Positions 47,713 through 58,378 of a stretch of 64,000 nucleotides of DNA are shown here, piece by piece; within the stretch, counting starts at the first letter, position 1; the number at the start of each line of letters is the position of its first letter. The notes under the pieces were generated by a model. That model worked only from the letters and a program-made list of their open reading frames with translations. It had not been told where the DNA came from and did not search any database. The translations under genes were made by a program, and so were the position numbers. This stretch comes from a bacterium. Lineage in GTDB: Bacteria; Planctomycetota; Planctomycetia; Pirellulales; Pirellulaceae. The DNA lies in contig JAUIGN010000025.1 in the NCBI GenBank assembly GCA_030430075.1, positions 41,277-105,276 on the forward strand, written 5' to 3'.

Positions 47713-48074
47713 GTCAATGGACCTCAGCCGGGATAATTCATCAGGCGCGGGGCGTTCGCCCAGCGGGGGCCGTGGACCGCCGTGCCGCCCGGTCAATCGC
47801 GCGCTCGCGCGGAGATGTGCGGCGAACCGTCGGGTGAGCGTGGCGGGTCCCGTCGGTTCGTCGGCTCTTGCCAGCCTCCGGTCGACGCCGCTTCCGCAGG
47901 GATGGCCGTGCCACTCGCGAAGGGGGCGCGGACTGACTATAACCATTTCATCGGTAGGACGCGATCGCTGCTGGACCGACGTCCGGCTCGTTTCCGCCGC
48001 TGGTTGGTCGGGCTGAGCCTGTCGGTGGACGCCGCCGCGGCCATCCGTCCAGCTTTCGTGGTTTACTTCAACGA

Positions 48075-50264
48075 ATGACGCCCATGGTACACAACAAGAC
48101 GGTCGCCTTTGCCTGGTGGTGTGCCGTGACGATCTTCCTGAGCGCTTTCCTGCTGTTTCAGGTCCAACCGATCATCAGCAAAATGATCCTTCCCTGGTTT
48201 GGAGGCGGCCCGGCGGTCTGGACCGCCTGCATGCTGTTCTTCCAGGTGACGCTCCTGGGAGGCTACAGCTACGCACATTTTCTGGAACGAATTTCCTCAC
48301 CGAGATGGCGTGTCGGTCTGCATCTGACGCTGATCGTGGTTGCCGCCGCGACCCTGCCGATCACGCCGCAAGCCGCCTGGAAGCCGGCCGACGGCACGCA
48401 ACCAACCTGGCGCATTCTGATGCTCCTGGCCGGCAACGTCGGCCTACCCTATTTTGTGCTCGCCTCGACCGGCCCCATGGTGCAGGCCTGGTTCGGACGT
48501 CTGGTCCCCAACCGGTCGCCCTATCGCCTGTACGCCCTCTCCAACGTCGGCTCGCTGGGCGCCCTGTTGACCTACCCCTTCCTGTTCGAGCCCTTACTGA
48601 CGACTGGATGGCAGGGTGGCCTGTGGTCGGCCGCTTTCCTCCTGTTCGCCCTGTTATGTGGCTCGCTGGCCTGGGCGACGTTTCGCGCTGATCGCCGCGG
48701 AGTCGCGGAGGACGACATCGAACTCCCGGTCGACGATCGGCCATTGGCCGGTACGGAAGGAGCCACTGCGCCCACATCCTACGCGCAGGACCTGCCGCCA
48801 ACCGCTGATCGGCGGCTCGCCTGGCTGTTGCTGCCGGCGTTGGCAACCATGATGTTGCTGGCGATCACCAACCATGTCTGCCAGGACGTGGCGGTTGTGC
48901 CGTTCTTTTGGGTCGTCCCGCTAGGGCTTTACTTGTTGACCTTCATCATCTGCTTCGATAGCCCGGTCTGGTACCGGCGTCGCATCCTCAGCGTGACGAC
49001 GATGGTCGCCCTGCTGCTGTTGGCGATCGCGCAACTGGATACGTACGTCGAAGATCTGCTGGAGCGGGTCCATGTCGATCTGGATATCTCGGATTACACC
49101 GGCGACCTGCTGGTTGAAGCGGGCATCTACCTGGTCGTCTTATTCTTGATTTGCATGGTTTGCCATGGCGAACTGGTTCGTTGCAAGCCGCCCACACGAT
49201 GGCTGACTTCGTTTTACCTGATGGTCTCCGCCGGCGGCGCCTTGGGCGGGATCTTTGTGGCTCTGATTTGCCCGCAGGTTTTCTCGACGCACCTCGAGTT
49301 GGGAATTGGTCTGGTGGCCGCCTTCATGCTGGCCATGGGCGTCTTGTGGGATGAATTCTGGACAACGTGGCCGATCGATCGCTGGTGGGGTAAGGGCATC
49401 GCGGTGGCGATCGGGTTTCTCCTGCTGCTGGCGGTCGTGCGTGCCCAGTTCGAAAGCCTGAATGCCGATGCCCTCTTCTCGGTGCGCAACTTCTATGGCG
49501 TGCTCTCCGTCGAGGAAATGCATCAAGACGATTCGTACAACCACATTCGCCGTTTGTTGAACGGACGCATCCTGCACGGCTCGCAGTTCCTCAACGAAGA
49601 GCGACGTAAGGAGGCAACCACCTACTACAATCCGGACAGCGGCATTGGCTTGTCGATCGCCCACCTCGTGACGCGCGAGCCGCTTCGAGTCGCGGTCGTG
49701 GGACTTGGCACGGGGACAATCGCTTCTTATGGCCGGCCTGGTGAGCACTACACCTACTACGAGATCAATCCCAACGTCGAGCGGTTGGCGAACGAATACT
49801 TCACGTTTCTCAGCGACAGCGACGCCGAGGTGAACGTCATTCTGGGAGATGCCCGGATTTCGATGGAGCGCCAGATACCACAGCGCTACGACATCATCGC
49901 CCTGGATGCGTTCAGCGGAGACGCTATCCCGGCTCACTTGCTGACCGCCGAAGCGTTTCAAGAGTATTTGCGGCATCTGCAGCCGGAGGGGATCATTGCG
50001 GTTCACATCAGTAATCGGCACCTTGATCTGACACCCGTGGTCGGTGGAATCGCCCAGCATTTGCAGATTCCCGCGATCAAGATCGAATGGAATGAGGACG
50101 AGTACGTCGGCGAGGCGTCTTCGGATTGGGTTTTATTGACCCGCAACGAAGTCTTTCTGCACACGCCCGAAATCGCGCTCGCCAGCACACCGCTTGAGGG
50201 CACCTACGAGCCGATTCCGTTGTGGACCGACCAGTACAGCAATCTGTTCCAGATTCTGCAATAA
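48075..50264 (+). CDS. Membrane-bound spermidine-synthase-like protein
   Basis: The product has 729 residues. The N-terminal half is multipass: FAWWCAVTIFLSAFLLFQVQPIISKMILPWFGGGPAVWTACMLFFQ is the signature opening of the fused MFS/spermidine synthase-like family, followed by about ten further hydrophobic segments (LLALATMMLLAITN, ILSVTTMVALLLLAIAQL). The C-terminal SAM-type fold runs from about residue 535: RVAVVGLGTGTIASYG, YYEINPNVERLA, VILGDARISMERQ, YDIIALDAFSGDAIPAHLLT. The DAFSGDAIP loop is in the active-site position of polyamine synthases. The membrane arrangement makes ordinary spermidine synthesis uncertain; the role is unassigned in most bacteria. Confidence 0.9.
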   Translation: MTPMVHNKTVAFAWWCAVTIFLSAFLLFQVQPIISKMILPWFGGGPAVWTACMLFFQVTLLGGYSYAHFLERISSPRWRVGLHLTLIVVAAATLPITPQAAWKPADGTQPTWRILMLLAGNVGLPYFVLASTGPMVQAWFGRLVPNRSPYRLYALSNVGSLGALLTYPFLFEPLLTTGWQGGLWSAAFLLFALLCGSLAWATFRADRRGVAEDDIELPVDDRPLAGTEGATAPTSYAQDLPPTADRRLAWLLLPALATMMLLAITNHVCQDVAVVPFFWVVPLGLYLLTFIICFDSPVWYRRRILSVTTMVALLLLAIAQLDTYVEDLLERVHVDLDISDYTGDLLVEAGIYLVVLFLICMVCHGELVRCKPPTRWLTSFYLMVSAGGALGGIFVALICPQVFSTHLELGIGLVAAFMLAMGVLWDEFWTTWPIDRWWGKGIAVAIGFLLLLAVVRAQFESLNADALFSVRNFYGVLSVEEMHQDDSYNHIRRLLNGRILHGSQFLNEERRKEATTYYNPDSGIGLSIAHLVTREPLRVAVVGLGTGTIASYGRPGEHYTYYEINPNVERLANEYFTFLSDSDAEVNVILGDARISMERQIPQRYDIIALDAFSGDAIPAHLLTAEAFQEYLRHLQPEGIIAVHISNRHLDLTPVVGGIAQHLQIPAIKIEWNEDEYVGEASSDWVLLTRNEVFLHTPEIALASTPLEGTYEPIPLWTDQYSNLFQILQ

Positions 50265-50319
50265 TCTTCAATCACCGAAATCCCGCCAGCGAAACCCCAC
50301 GATCAAACAGGATTTGACC

Positions 50320-51789
50320 ATGCACTCATTCTCAATGTCGTTCGTCCTGCTCATCGCGTCACTCGCCGGCCCGCTGGCGGCAGCCGACTGGAACCAGTGG
50401 CGCGGACCTAACCGGAGTGGCGTGGCCGCGGACGCGCCGGCACTGATCGAGGGCCTGCCGGACACGGGCCTGCCGGCGGTCTGGATCGCCGACGACCAGA
50501 TCGGCGGTGCCCGGGGCGGGGGGTGGTCGAGCCCGGTGGTTGCGGACGGTCAAGTTTACCTGTTCGCGCATAACAAGACGCGGCTCAAGGAGGGCGCGAT
50601 CCCGAAGAAGGAATTCCCCTGGCTGCCGCCGGAAAAACGGGTTGGAATGTCAGATGCTGAATACGCCGAGTACGAACGTAAGCGGCGCGACGAAGACGAG
50701 CATCGGGCCAGTTTCTTTCGGCACGACGAATACATTTACTGCCTTGACGCGGCACGCGGCACGCTTCGCTGGACGCACCAGCGGGACAGCGTTTACACGC
50801 GTTTTGCCCAGTCAAGCACACCCGCGGTCGTTGACGGCCGCGTCTACACGTTGGGTGCGGGGCGGGTCGCCTACTGCATCGATGCCGACAAAGGCCAGGA
50901 TGTCTGGGAGCAGAAGTTGCCAGGTGAGTTTCGCGACGAGTATCTGCAGGCGTCCGTCGCGGTGGCGGACGGCGTTGTCATCGTGTTGTGTGGTTCCCTG
51001 TTCGGGCTCGATGCGGACAGCGGAAAGATCCTCTGGGAAGGCGACCCGGAGGCGACACGCGGGACCCATTCCAGCCCGGCGGTCTGGAGCGGTGCCGGAC
51101 GGGATCTGGTGATCGCCAACGTCGGAAGCGGCGATACCGTCTGCCTCGATCCGAAAACGGGCCAGCAGCAGTGGCGGGTCCGCAGCGAGGGAGGACAGTC
51201 GACTCCGGTGGTCGTCGGCGACCTGTTGCTGACGTACGGCAGCAGCCGCAAGCGAGGGATGCGTTGTTTTCGAATGTCTTCGTCCGCGGCGGAACATCTG
51301 TGGACGTTTCACGGTACGGCGGACCCCGGCTCCAGTCCCGTCGTCGTTGGTGAGAACGTCTTTGTCCAGGGGGATCGACGCCTGGCTTGTGTCGACTTGA
51401 AGACGGGTGAAGCGCGCTGGAACACGACGCTCGACATGGCCCGCCCCCGCTACACATCGTTGGTGGCCGCCGGCGACAAGGTCTTCTACACGTTCGACTC
51501 GGTACTCTGTTTCCGCGCCACGTCGGAAGGATTTCGGCCCTTGATGACCGCCCTGATCGATGACCAAGGCGTTCTTGCCGACGAGGCCGCTTTCCGGACG
51601 ATGCTGGATCTCGACAAGCTGGAGCAGACGTCGGAAGGCCAGAAGGAGTCGCAGCGGATCTGGCGTGAGAAGTTCAACAATACCGGGCCATTAGCTTGTG
51701 CCTCGCCGGCCATGGTGGGTGGCAAGTTGATCTTGCGAACCAAGCAGGGGCTGGCCTGTTTCGATCTCTCTGTCTCCGCTGCCGACTGA
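50320..51789 (+). CDS. PQQ-like beta-propeller repeat protein, secreted
   Basis: The product has 489 residues from ATG 50320 with a signal peptide (MHSFSMSFVLLIASLAGPLAAAD). WNQWRGPNRSGVAADAP is the standard opening of the planctomycete outer-membrane-assembly-like PQQ family. Repeats of the eight-bladed propeller type include YIYCLDAARGTLRWTHQRD, GRVAYCIDADKGQDVWEQKL, GLDADSGKILWEGDP and LACVDLKTGEARWNTTLD. No PQQ-ligand pattern proves cofactor binding, so a structural or binding role is as likely as dehydrogenase activity. It is 55 bp after the spermidine-synthase-like gene, so possibly co-transcribed, and convergent with murB. Confidence 0.9.
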   Translation: MHSFSMSFVLLIASLAGPLAAADWNQWRGPNRSGVAADAPALIEGLPDTGLPAVWIADDQIGGARGGGWSSPVVADGQVYLFAHNKTRLKEGAIPKKEFPWLPPEKRVGMSDAEYAEYERKRRDEDEHRASFFRHDEYIYCLDAARGTLRWTHQRDSVYTRFAQSSTPAVVDGRVYTLGAGRVAYCIDADKGQDVWEQKLPGEFRDEYLQASVAVADGVVIVLCGSLFGLDADSGKILWEGDPEATRGTHSSPAVWSGAGRDLVIANVGSGDTVCLDPKTGQQQWRVRSEGGQSTPVVVGDLLLTYGSSRKRGMRCFRMSSSAAEHLWTFHGTADPGSSPVVVGENVFVQGDRRLACVDLKTGEARWNTTLDMARPRYTSLVAAGDKVFYTFDSVLCFRATSEGFRPLMTALIDDQGVLADEAAFRTMLDLDKLEQTSEGQKESQRIWREKFNNTGPLACASPAMVGGKLILRTKQGLACFDLSVSAAD

Positions 51790-51898
51790 CGCGCGCAACT
51801 CAGGCAGCAGAAAAACCCGAACCGCAAGTCGAGGTGCCGTCGAGGTGCCTCAGTCGCCTGTGGTGAACGTGCTCGTAACGCCGCGCCGATCGGCCATC

Positions 51899-51930
51899 AA
51901 AGCAACCGGGGCGAACGCCCGACGGCTGAT
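51899..51930 (+). repeat. REP-like element, copy 4 (3' half only)
   Basis: GCAACCGGGGCGAACGCCCG plus ACGGCTGAT carries the hairpin half of the element. The GCCGGAACGC half is missing. Confidence 0.7.
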
Positions 51931-51984
51931 GGCGGTTGCGGACCGGGGCGGAGGGCTGATGGCGGTTGCGGACCGGGGCGGGGC
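51925..51984 (+). repeat. 30-bp tandem duplication extending the REP-like element
   Basis: GCTGATGGCGGTTGCGGACC followed by GGGGCGGAGG occurs at 51925-51954 and again at 51955-51984. It starts in the last bases of REP-like copy 4, so the element end has been duplicated together with adjacent sequence. Confidence 0.8.
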
Positions 51985-52026
51985 GGAGGGCTGTGGCGGC
52001 GATCCGGGGCCGAGCGTCGCTATGGG

Positions 52027-52905
52027 TCACCAGATCTCGATGGCCGTTTCGAGCTCGATATTGAGTCGTTCTTCCACGCCGCTCTTGAGCAATTCGATCA
52101 GCCCGCGAACATCGTCGAATGTGGCGCCCGGTTCGGCAACGATAAAGTTGGCGTTCTTTTCGCTGACCTTGGCCTTGCCAACTTCTGACGACCGGAGTCC
52201 CGCGTCGTCGATCAGGCTGGCCGCGCTCATCCCCCCATGGTCCTTGAAGACGCAGCCGGCATTCTGCCGGCCTTGGGGCTCTTCCGCTTTCTTGATGATC
52301 CAGAGCTTCTGCATCCGCTTCGTCATTTCGGCCGGATCGCCAGGTTCCAACTCGAACTCGCCGCTCAGAATCACCAGTTCGTCCAGGCTGCTGCTGCGAT
52401 AGGAGAATCGCAGGGCATCGCGGTCGTGGACGACGATCTCTCCGTTTTGCTTCATCACCGTGGCGCTGCGCGTCCACTGGCCGAGATCGGCACTTCCCGA
52501 ATCGGCGTTGTTGCGCAACGCGCCGCCGACCGAACCGGGGATCCCGACGAGCTCTTCCAGGCCGCTCAGCCCTTCCCGAACGGCCGTCGAGATGAGATGC
52601 CCCAGCTTGGCCCCGCCGCCTGCCGTGACCACGTTACCGGCCACGCTGATTTGCGAGAACGCCGGTGCGCTGAGTTGCAGGACCAGCCCTTTGACGCCGG
52701 AGTCTCGAATCAGCAGATGCGAGCCGCCGCCAACGACGCGGATCGGGAGACCGGCACCGCTGGCGCGGCGCACGAGGTCGCCAAGTTCTTCCACCGAAGT
52801 GGGCTCGGCAAAGTACTCGGCGGGACCGCCGATCCGAAACCACGTGAAGGGGGCCAACGGTTCGTTTTCACGAACGACATGTTCAAGGCCGTCAAACAGG
52901 CTCAT
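52027..52905 (-). CDS. murB: UDP-N-acetylenolpyruvoylglucosamine reductase
   Basis: The product has 292 residues from ATG 52905. It reduces UDP-GlcNAc-enolpyruvate to UDP-MurNAc with FAD and NADPH, an early cytosolic step of peptidoglycan synthesis. FAD-binding blocks are FTWFRIGGPAEYF, IRVVGGGSHLLIRDSG and GLEELVGIPGSVGGALRNNA; the Tyr-Arg pair is in FSYRSSS (Arg170). The general-acid position, Ser in Escherichia coli, is Cys218 in NAGCVFKD, which some MurBs have. The short C-terminal domain without the extra loop points to type II. Upstream minus-strand sequence has a weak ribosome-binding site. Presence of MurB supports a peptidoglycan wall. Confidence 0.94.
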   Translation of the reverse strand: MSLFDGLEHVVRENEPLAPFTWFRIGGPAEYFAEPTSVEELGDLVRRASGAGLPIRVVGGGSHLLIRDSGVKGLVLQLSAPAFSQISVAGNVVTAGGGAKLGHLISTAVREGLSGLEELVGIPGSVGGALRNNADSGSADLGQWTRSATVMKQNGEIVVHDRDALRFSYRSSSLDELVILSGEFELEPGDPAEMTKRMQKLWIIKKAEEPQGRQNAGCVFKDHGGMSAASLIDDAGLRSSEVGKAKVSEKNANFIVAEPGATFDDVRGLIELLKSGVEERLNIELETAIEIW

Positions 52906-53542
52906 GGGCAACTCGATGCAACCGATTCGAAGGAGAAAGCAATGCCCCGGAACAAGATCCACGTCCTGAGGACCGAAAAGGCGGCACAGGGAGCCCGCCG
53001 AATGGCCCTCAGCAACGACTCATCAACAACCACACGACCGAAGAAGACGACTTGCGATCGCCCCAGCAATACCTGTGGCAAAAGTCGGCCGATCCGTGGC
53101 GACTCACCAACGACGTTCTGACTGGAATTCCGTCGCCAGGCGGTCCTGGTGCCGGACGTTTGGCTGACTGACCGGGACGATCTGGTCCTTCCTCCGCCGA
53201 ACCTTTCCTCACCGCCTGGCATGCCAAACGTCTCGCGATGATATGCGGGCCCCCGAAAAGTGTCAACTTGCACTCGGCACGCTCGCTGTGGAACGGCCTT
53301 GCGGGAGCCTTGATCCGCTGGGGCTTCGCCGAGTGGACGGCGTCCCATCGCCAGTCGAGCTAACCTGGCTGGTGCATGAACGATCGAACATTCAGGGCAG
53401 GTCGTCGTATCGCAATCGCTTGTAAACAACTTGGCCAAAGCTCTGCGCATATCAGCCGGAACGAGTTCGCGTCCGGCTTGTGCAGCTGTCCAATGAACCG
53501 GGGCTAATGCCCGACGGCTGATGAATGATCCGGGCTCGATGG
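52906..53542. other. Intergenic region, 637 bp, with REP-like copy and possible gene remnant
   Basis: REP-like copy 5 occupies 53449-53526. A plus-strand frame ending at TGA 53169-53171 reads like a protein C-terminus (LRSPQQYLWQKSADPWRLTN in its middle) but has no ATG, GTG or TTG in front of it. Other frames lack motifs. I call no gene. Confidence 0.45.
53449..53526 (+). repeat. REP-like 78-bp dispersed element, copy 5
   Basis: CAGCCGGAACGAGTTCGCGT, CCGGCTTG, spacer, GAACCGGGGCTAATGCCCGA and CGGCTGATGA. It lies directly after the 3' end of glnS. Confidence 0.8.
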
Positions 53543-55282
<1,740 letters not shown>

Positions 55283-55440
55283 GAGATTTGCGTCGCCGAC
55301 TCATTCGGCCTAAGGTTGAGACTTCCAGACGCCGCGATGCCGCCAAGGCGCTGACGATGCCAGATTTTATCCACCTTGCCTGAAAAGGGAACGGCAATCG
55401 TCGACCGGCGCCGCCGTCCCCGTCCTCTCCGCGAGCACCG

Positions 55441-56472
55441 ATGACCATGTTCCCTGCCAAGCTGTCGCGTCCGACCCGCCGCCACTTCCTGCATGCTTCC
55501 GCCCTGACCGCCGCCGCGATCGCCTGCCCGCGGCCGTTGCGGGCGGCCGATCGCTACGATCGAGCATCCGACAGCGACCTCTTGGGGCCCGCCGAAGTGC
55601 TCGCCGAGATCAAGGACGACAAGGTCTTTACGGAAGGTCCGGCCGTCGATCCGGCTGGCCATTTGCTGTTTACGAACGTACCGGTCAGCAAAATTCTCAA
55701 GTGGGATCCGGTCCGCCAAGAGCTTTCGACCTACCAGGAGAACAGCCAGGAAACCAACGGCCTGGCATTCGACCCGCAAGGCCGTCTGCTGGCCTGTGAA
55801 GGAGGCGCCCGCCGGGTGACTCGGACCGATCCCAAGACGAACCAGCGAGAAGTGCTGGCAGACGGCTACGACGGCAAACGGCTCGCCAAGCCGAACGACA
55901 TTTGTCTGGATCGGGCCGGCCGAATCTACTTCACCTCCCGGACGGCGGTCGACGACCCGAGCGGCGAGAATCCCAAGGGCGTCTATCGGATCGATCCGGA
56001 CGGTAGCCTGCACCGACTCCTGGCGTGGCCGGAGGTGCATATGCCCAACGGGATCGTCACGTCGCCTGACGACAAGCGGCTCTACGTGATCGAGGCGCAT
56101 CCGGACGCCGACCACCATCGGGATATCCGAGTCTACGACCTGGCCGCAGACGGCAGCATTTCCAACGGCCGCGTATTGATCAATTTCTATCCCGGCCGGA
56201 GCGGCGACGGAATGTGCATCGACGCGGCCGGGAACCTGCTCGTGGCCGCCGGTCTGCACAAGACGCGCGAGACCAGCGAAACGCTCGACACCCAACCCGG
56301 CATCCACCTCATTTCTCCAGAGGGAAGGCTGCTGGCATTCCGCCGGACGCCGGTCGACACGATTACCAATTGCACGTTCGGGGGCGAAGACCTGCGGACC
56401 CTGTACGTGACGTGCGGCCATCTGCTGGTAAGCATCCGGACGAAGATCCCCGGCAAGCCCAGCTACCAATGA
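55441..56472 (+). CDS. SMP-30/gluconolactonase-like beta-propeller protein, Tat-exported
   Basis: The product has 343 residues with a Tat signal (RPTRRHFLHASALTAAAIACP). The six-bladed propeller of the SMP-30/LRE family is seen in FTEGPAVDPAGHLLFTNVPVSKILKWD, NGLAFDPQGRLLACEGG, KPNDICLDRAGRIYFTSRT, PNGIVTSPDDKRLYVIEAH and GDGMCIDAAGNLLVAAG. EGP, the Asn in PND and the Asn/Asp in PNGI/GDGM lie where family members bind a divalent metal. It probably hydrolyses a sugar lactone in the periplasm. Its export fits the secreted sugar oxidoreductases elsewhere in the window. Confidence 0.9.
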   Translation: MTMFPAKLSRPTRRHFLHASALTAAAIACPRPLRAADRYDRASDSDLLGPAEVLAEIKDDKVFTEGPAVDPAGHLLFTNVPVSKILKWDPVRQELSTYQENSQETNGLAFDPQGRLLACEGGARRVTRTDPKTNQREVLADGYDGKRLAKPNDICLDRAGRIYFTSRTAVDDPSGENPKGVYRIDPDGSLHRLLAWPEVHMPNGIVTSPDDKRLYVIEAHPDADHHRDIRVYDLAADGSISNGRVLINFYPGRSGDGMCIDAAGNLLVAAGLHKTRETSETLDTQPGIHLISPEGRLLAFRRTPVDTITNCTFGGEDLRTLYVTCGHLLVSIRTKIPGKPSYQ

Positions 56473-56534
56473 ACCCAGCTACCGATGGACCTGGTTGGGG
56501 ATGAACCTCGCAGACCATACCTGCGCTCCCGTAG

Positions 56535-56551
56535 GGCATGCTGTGCATGCC
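56535..56551. repeat. 17-bp palindrome variant GGCATGCNNNGCATGCC, site 3
   Basis: GGCATGC-TGT-GCATGCC preceded by CCCGTA, resembling site 1 with compensating T-to-G and A-to-C changes in both arms. Confidence 0.7.
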
Positions 56552-56614
56552 GAGCATTCATCCTTCAATTGCGGAAGCCGCGAACCGTGCTGACCGCCTG
56601 CCAGCCGCATTCCG

Positions 56615-56630
56615 CCATGCAGAGCATGCC
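56615..56630. repeat. Partial palindrome site 4, inverted to site 3
   Basis: CCATGC-AGA-GCATGCC followed by CTATCC. Together with site 3 it makes an inverted pair about 80 bp apart in the convergent gap after the SMP-30 gene. Confidence 0.6.
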
Positions 56631-56719
56631 CTATCCAGCGGATAAGGTGCTTGACATCATGAGGTGTCGACGCGCGACCGCTTAACCGCACCGATCGTTA
56701 CTGTTCAGAACAGTGTTCG

Positions 56720-58141
56720 TCAGAGCAATTCCGAAATCGGTTCGCCGAACGGGAGGATCGGCATCGGCCGACCGCTCAGGTCCGGGAACGTCTGCTCCGG
56801 GTTGATCCCCAGGTGGCGATAGACGGTTGCCCACAGGTCGTTGGGGGAGAGGGGCCGATCCTGCGGGTGTTCGCCTTTGGCGTTCGTCGACCCGACAACC
56901 TGGCCGGTCCGCATGCCGCCCCCGGCCAGCAGCATCGACATCGCTTGCGGCCAGTGGTCGCGGCCCGGTTGTTCGACGCCGGTCTGCGTCCCGACCCGCG
57001 CACTTAAGCGGGGCGTCCGCCCGAATTCGCCCGTCACCACCAAGAGAACACGCTCGGCCAATCCTCGCAGGTGAATATCTTCGACCAAGGCCGTGACCGC
57101 CCGATCGTAAATCGGCAAGCGGATCCGGGCGTCGGCGAAGAGATGGCAATTGACGGCGTGAGAGTCCCAGTTGTAGGTGCCGTTCTTGAGCCAAGGGACG
57201 CCGGACTGGTATGGGTTCTCCATCACCATGGTGACGAAGCTGCTTCCTGCCTCGACCAGGCGCCTGGCGAGCAGGGCCCGCTGGCCCCAGGCGTGCCGCC
57301 CGTAGCGGTCGCGGACGGCGTCCGGTTCCAGCGAGAGATCGAACGCCTTGCGAGCGGCCTCGCTGGTCAGCATTTCGACGGCCCGGCGATGAAACTTGTC
57401 CATCGCATTCATGGCGCCGCTGGCATCCAGTTGCTGCCGCAGGCGATCGAATCCGCCCAGCAGGGCGGCCCGGTCGTCCAGCCGTTCCGAGAGCCCGCTG
57501 GCCAAGGCAATGTTCTTGACCTGAAAGTCGCCCGCGCTGGGGTCGCCCGGCACGACGAACGGATGGGTCTCCTGGCCCAGGTAGGCGCTTCCGAAACTGT
57601 AGACATCGATTCCATGCCGTCCCCGGTTGGCCCCGGAAACGTAGTTGGGGACCCCCAGATTTCGAGCTTCGCGAACTTTGGCGACAATCGAGCCGACCGC
57701 CGGGGCGTCGTTGACAAACCCGGTCGGTGTCTTCGGCGCCCGGCCCGTCAGGAACCGCTTGTGGCCCCCGCCGTGGTCGGAGAATTTGTGAGCGACGGAC
57801 CGCACCAGCGTGAATTGGTCCGCAATCTTGGCGTGCATCGGCAGCAGCTCGCAGACGTCGATCCCTTCGACATTCGTACGGATCGGCCGAAACTCGCCCC
57901 GGTAATCGCTGGGCGCGTTCGGCTTCATGTCGTAGGTCTCCATATGCGGAGGCCCGCCGGGGAGCCAGATCAGGATGACGGCCGTATCGAGCGGTCCGGA
58001 TTTTGCTTGGGCCGGTGCGGCTTCCGCTCGCAGACGGAGCAGATCACCCATGCTCAGCCCGGTTCCTGCCAGCGCGCCCGCTTGGAGAATACTGCGGCGG
58101 CTCAACGGACCGGGGCAGGGTTGGCGATTGGGTCGACTCAT
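56720..58141 (-). CDS. DUF1501 protein, Tat-exported, without DUF1549/1553 partner
   Basis: The product has 473 residues with a Tat signal (SRRSILQAGALAGTGLSMGDLLRL). DUF1501 blocks: AVILIWLPGGPPHMETYDMKPNAPSDYRGEF, LVRSVAHKFSDHGGGHKRFLTGR, LLVVTGEFGRTPRLS, GRDHWPQAMSMLLAGGGMRTGQVVG and ATVYRHLGINPEQTFPDLSGRPMPIL. The metal-site strand, GEFGRTP and GRDHW agree with the alkaline-phosphatase-like fold. It resembles the orphan at 34300 in its GEFGRTP and RDHW ending more than the paired gene at 29771. It is divergent from tpiA. Role unknown. Confidence 0.92.
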   Translation of the reverse strand: MSRPNRQPCPGPLSRRSILQAGALAGTGLSMGDLLRLRAEAAPAQAKSGPLDTAVILIWLPGGPPHMETYDMKPNAPSDYRGEFRPIRTNVEGIDVCELLPMHAKIADQFTLVRSVAHKFSDHGGGHKRFLTGRAPKTPTGFVNDAPAVGSIVAKVREARNLGVPNYVSGANRGRHGIDVYSFGSAYLGQETHPFVVPGDPSAGDFQVKNIALASGLSERLDDRAALLGGFDRLRQQLDASGAMNAMDKFHRRAVEMLTSEAARKAFDLSLEPDAVRDRYGRHAWGQRALLARRLVEAGSSFVTMVMENPYQSGVPWLKNGTYNWDSHAVNCHLFADARIRLPIYDRAVTALVEDIHLRGLAERVLLVVTGEFGRTPRLSARVGTQTGVEQPGRDHWPQAMSMLLAGGGMRTGQVVGSTNAKGEHPQDRPLSPNDLWATVYRHLGINPEQTFPDLSGRPMPILPFGEPISELL

Positions 58142-58378
58142 GGGGTGGTTTGCCTTCGAAAGACCGGGGGGAGGCAGGGCATCGGGGAGCGACAGCGAGG
58201 AGCTCCCATTGTCTTCACCCCCCGCGGCGGTGTCAACGCGAAGGCTGGCCCCCTAAGGCGTCACCTGGCAACGGGTTTCGTTGCCTGGGCAGCGAAACGG
58301 GCCTCGACGAATCCGCCCCCGTTTTGCTAAACTCGGCCGCTTGCAAAGAATTCACCGCGGCCGTCTGGAGTGATCGGA

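Noticed and set aside
53009..53266. Minus-strand frame between murB and glnS
   Set aside because: No motif and no good start.
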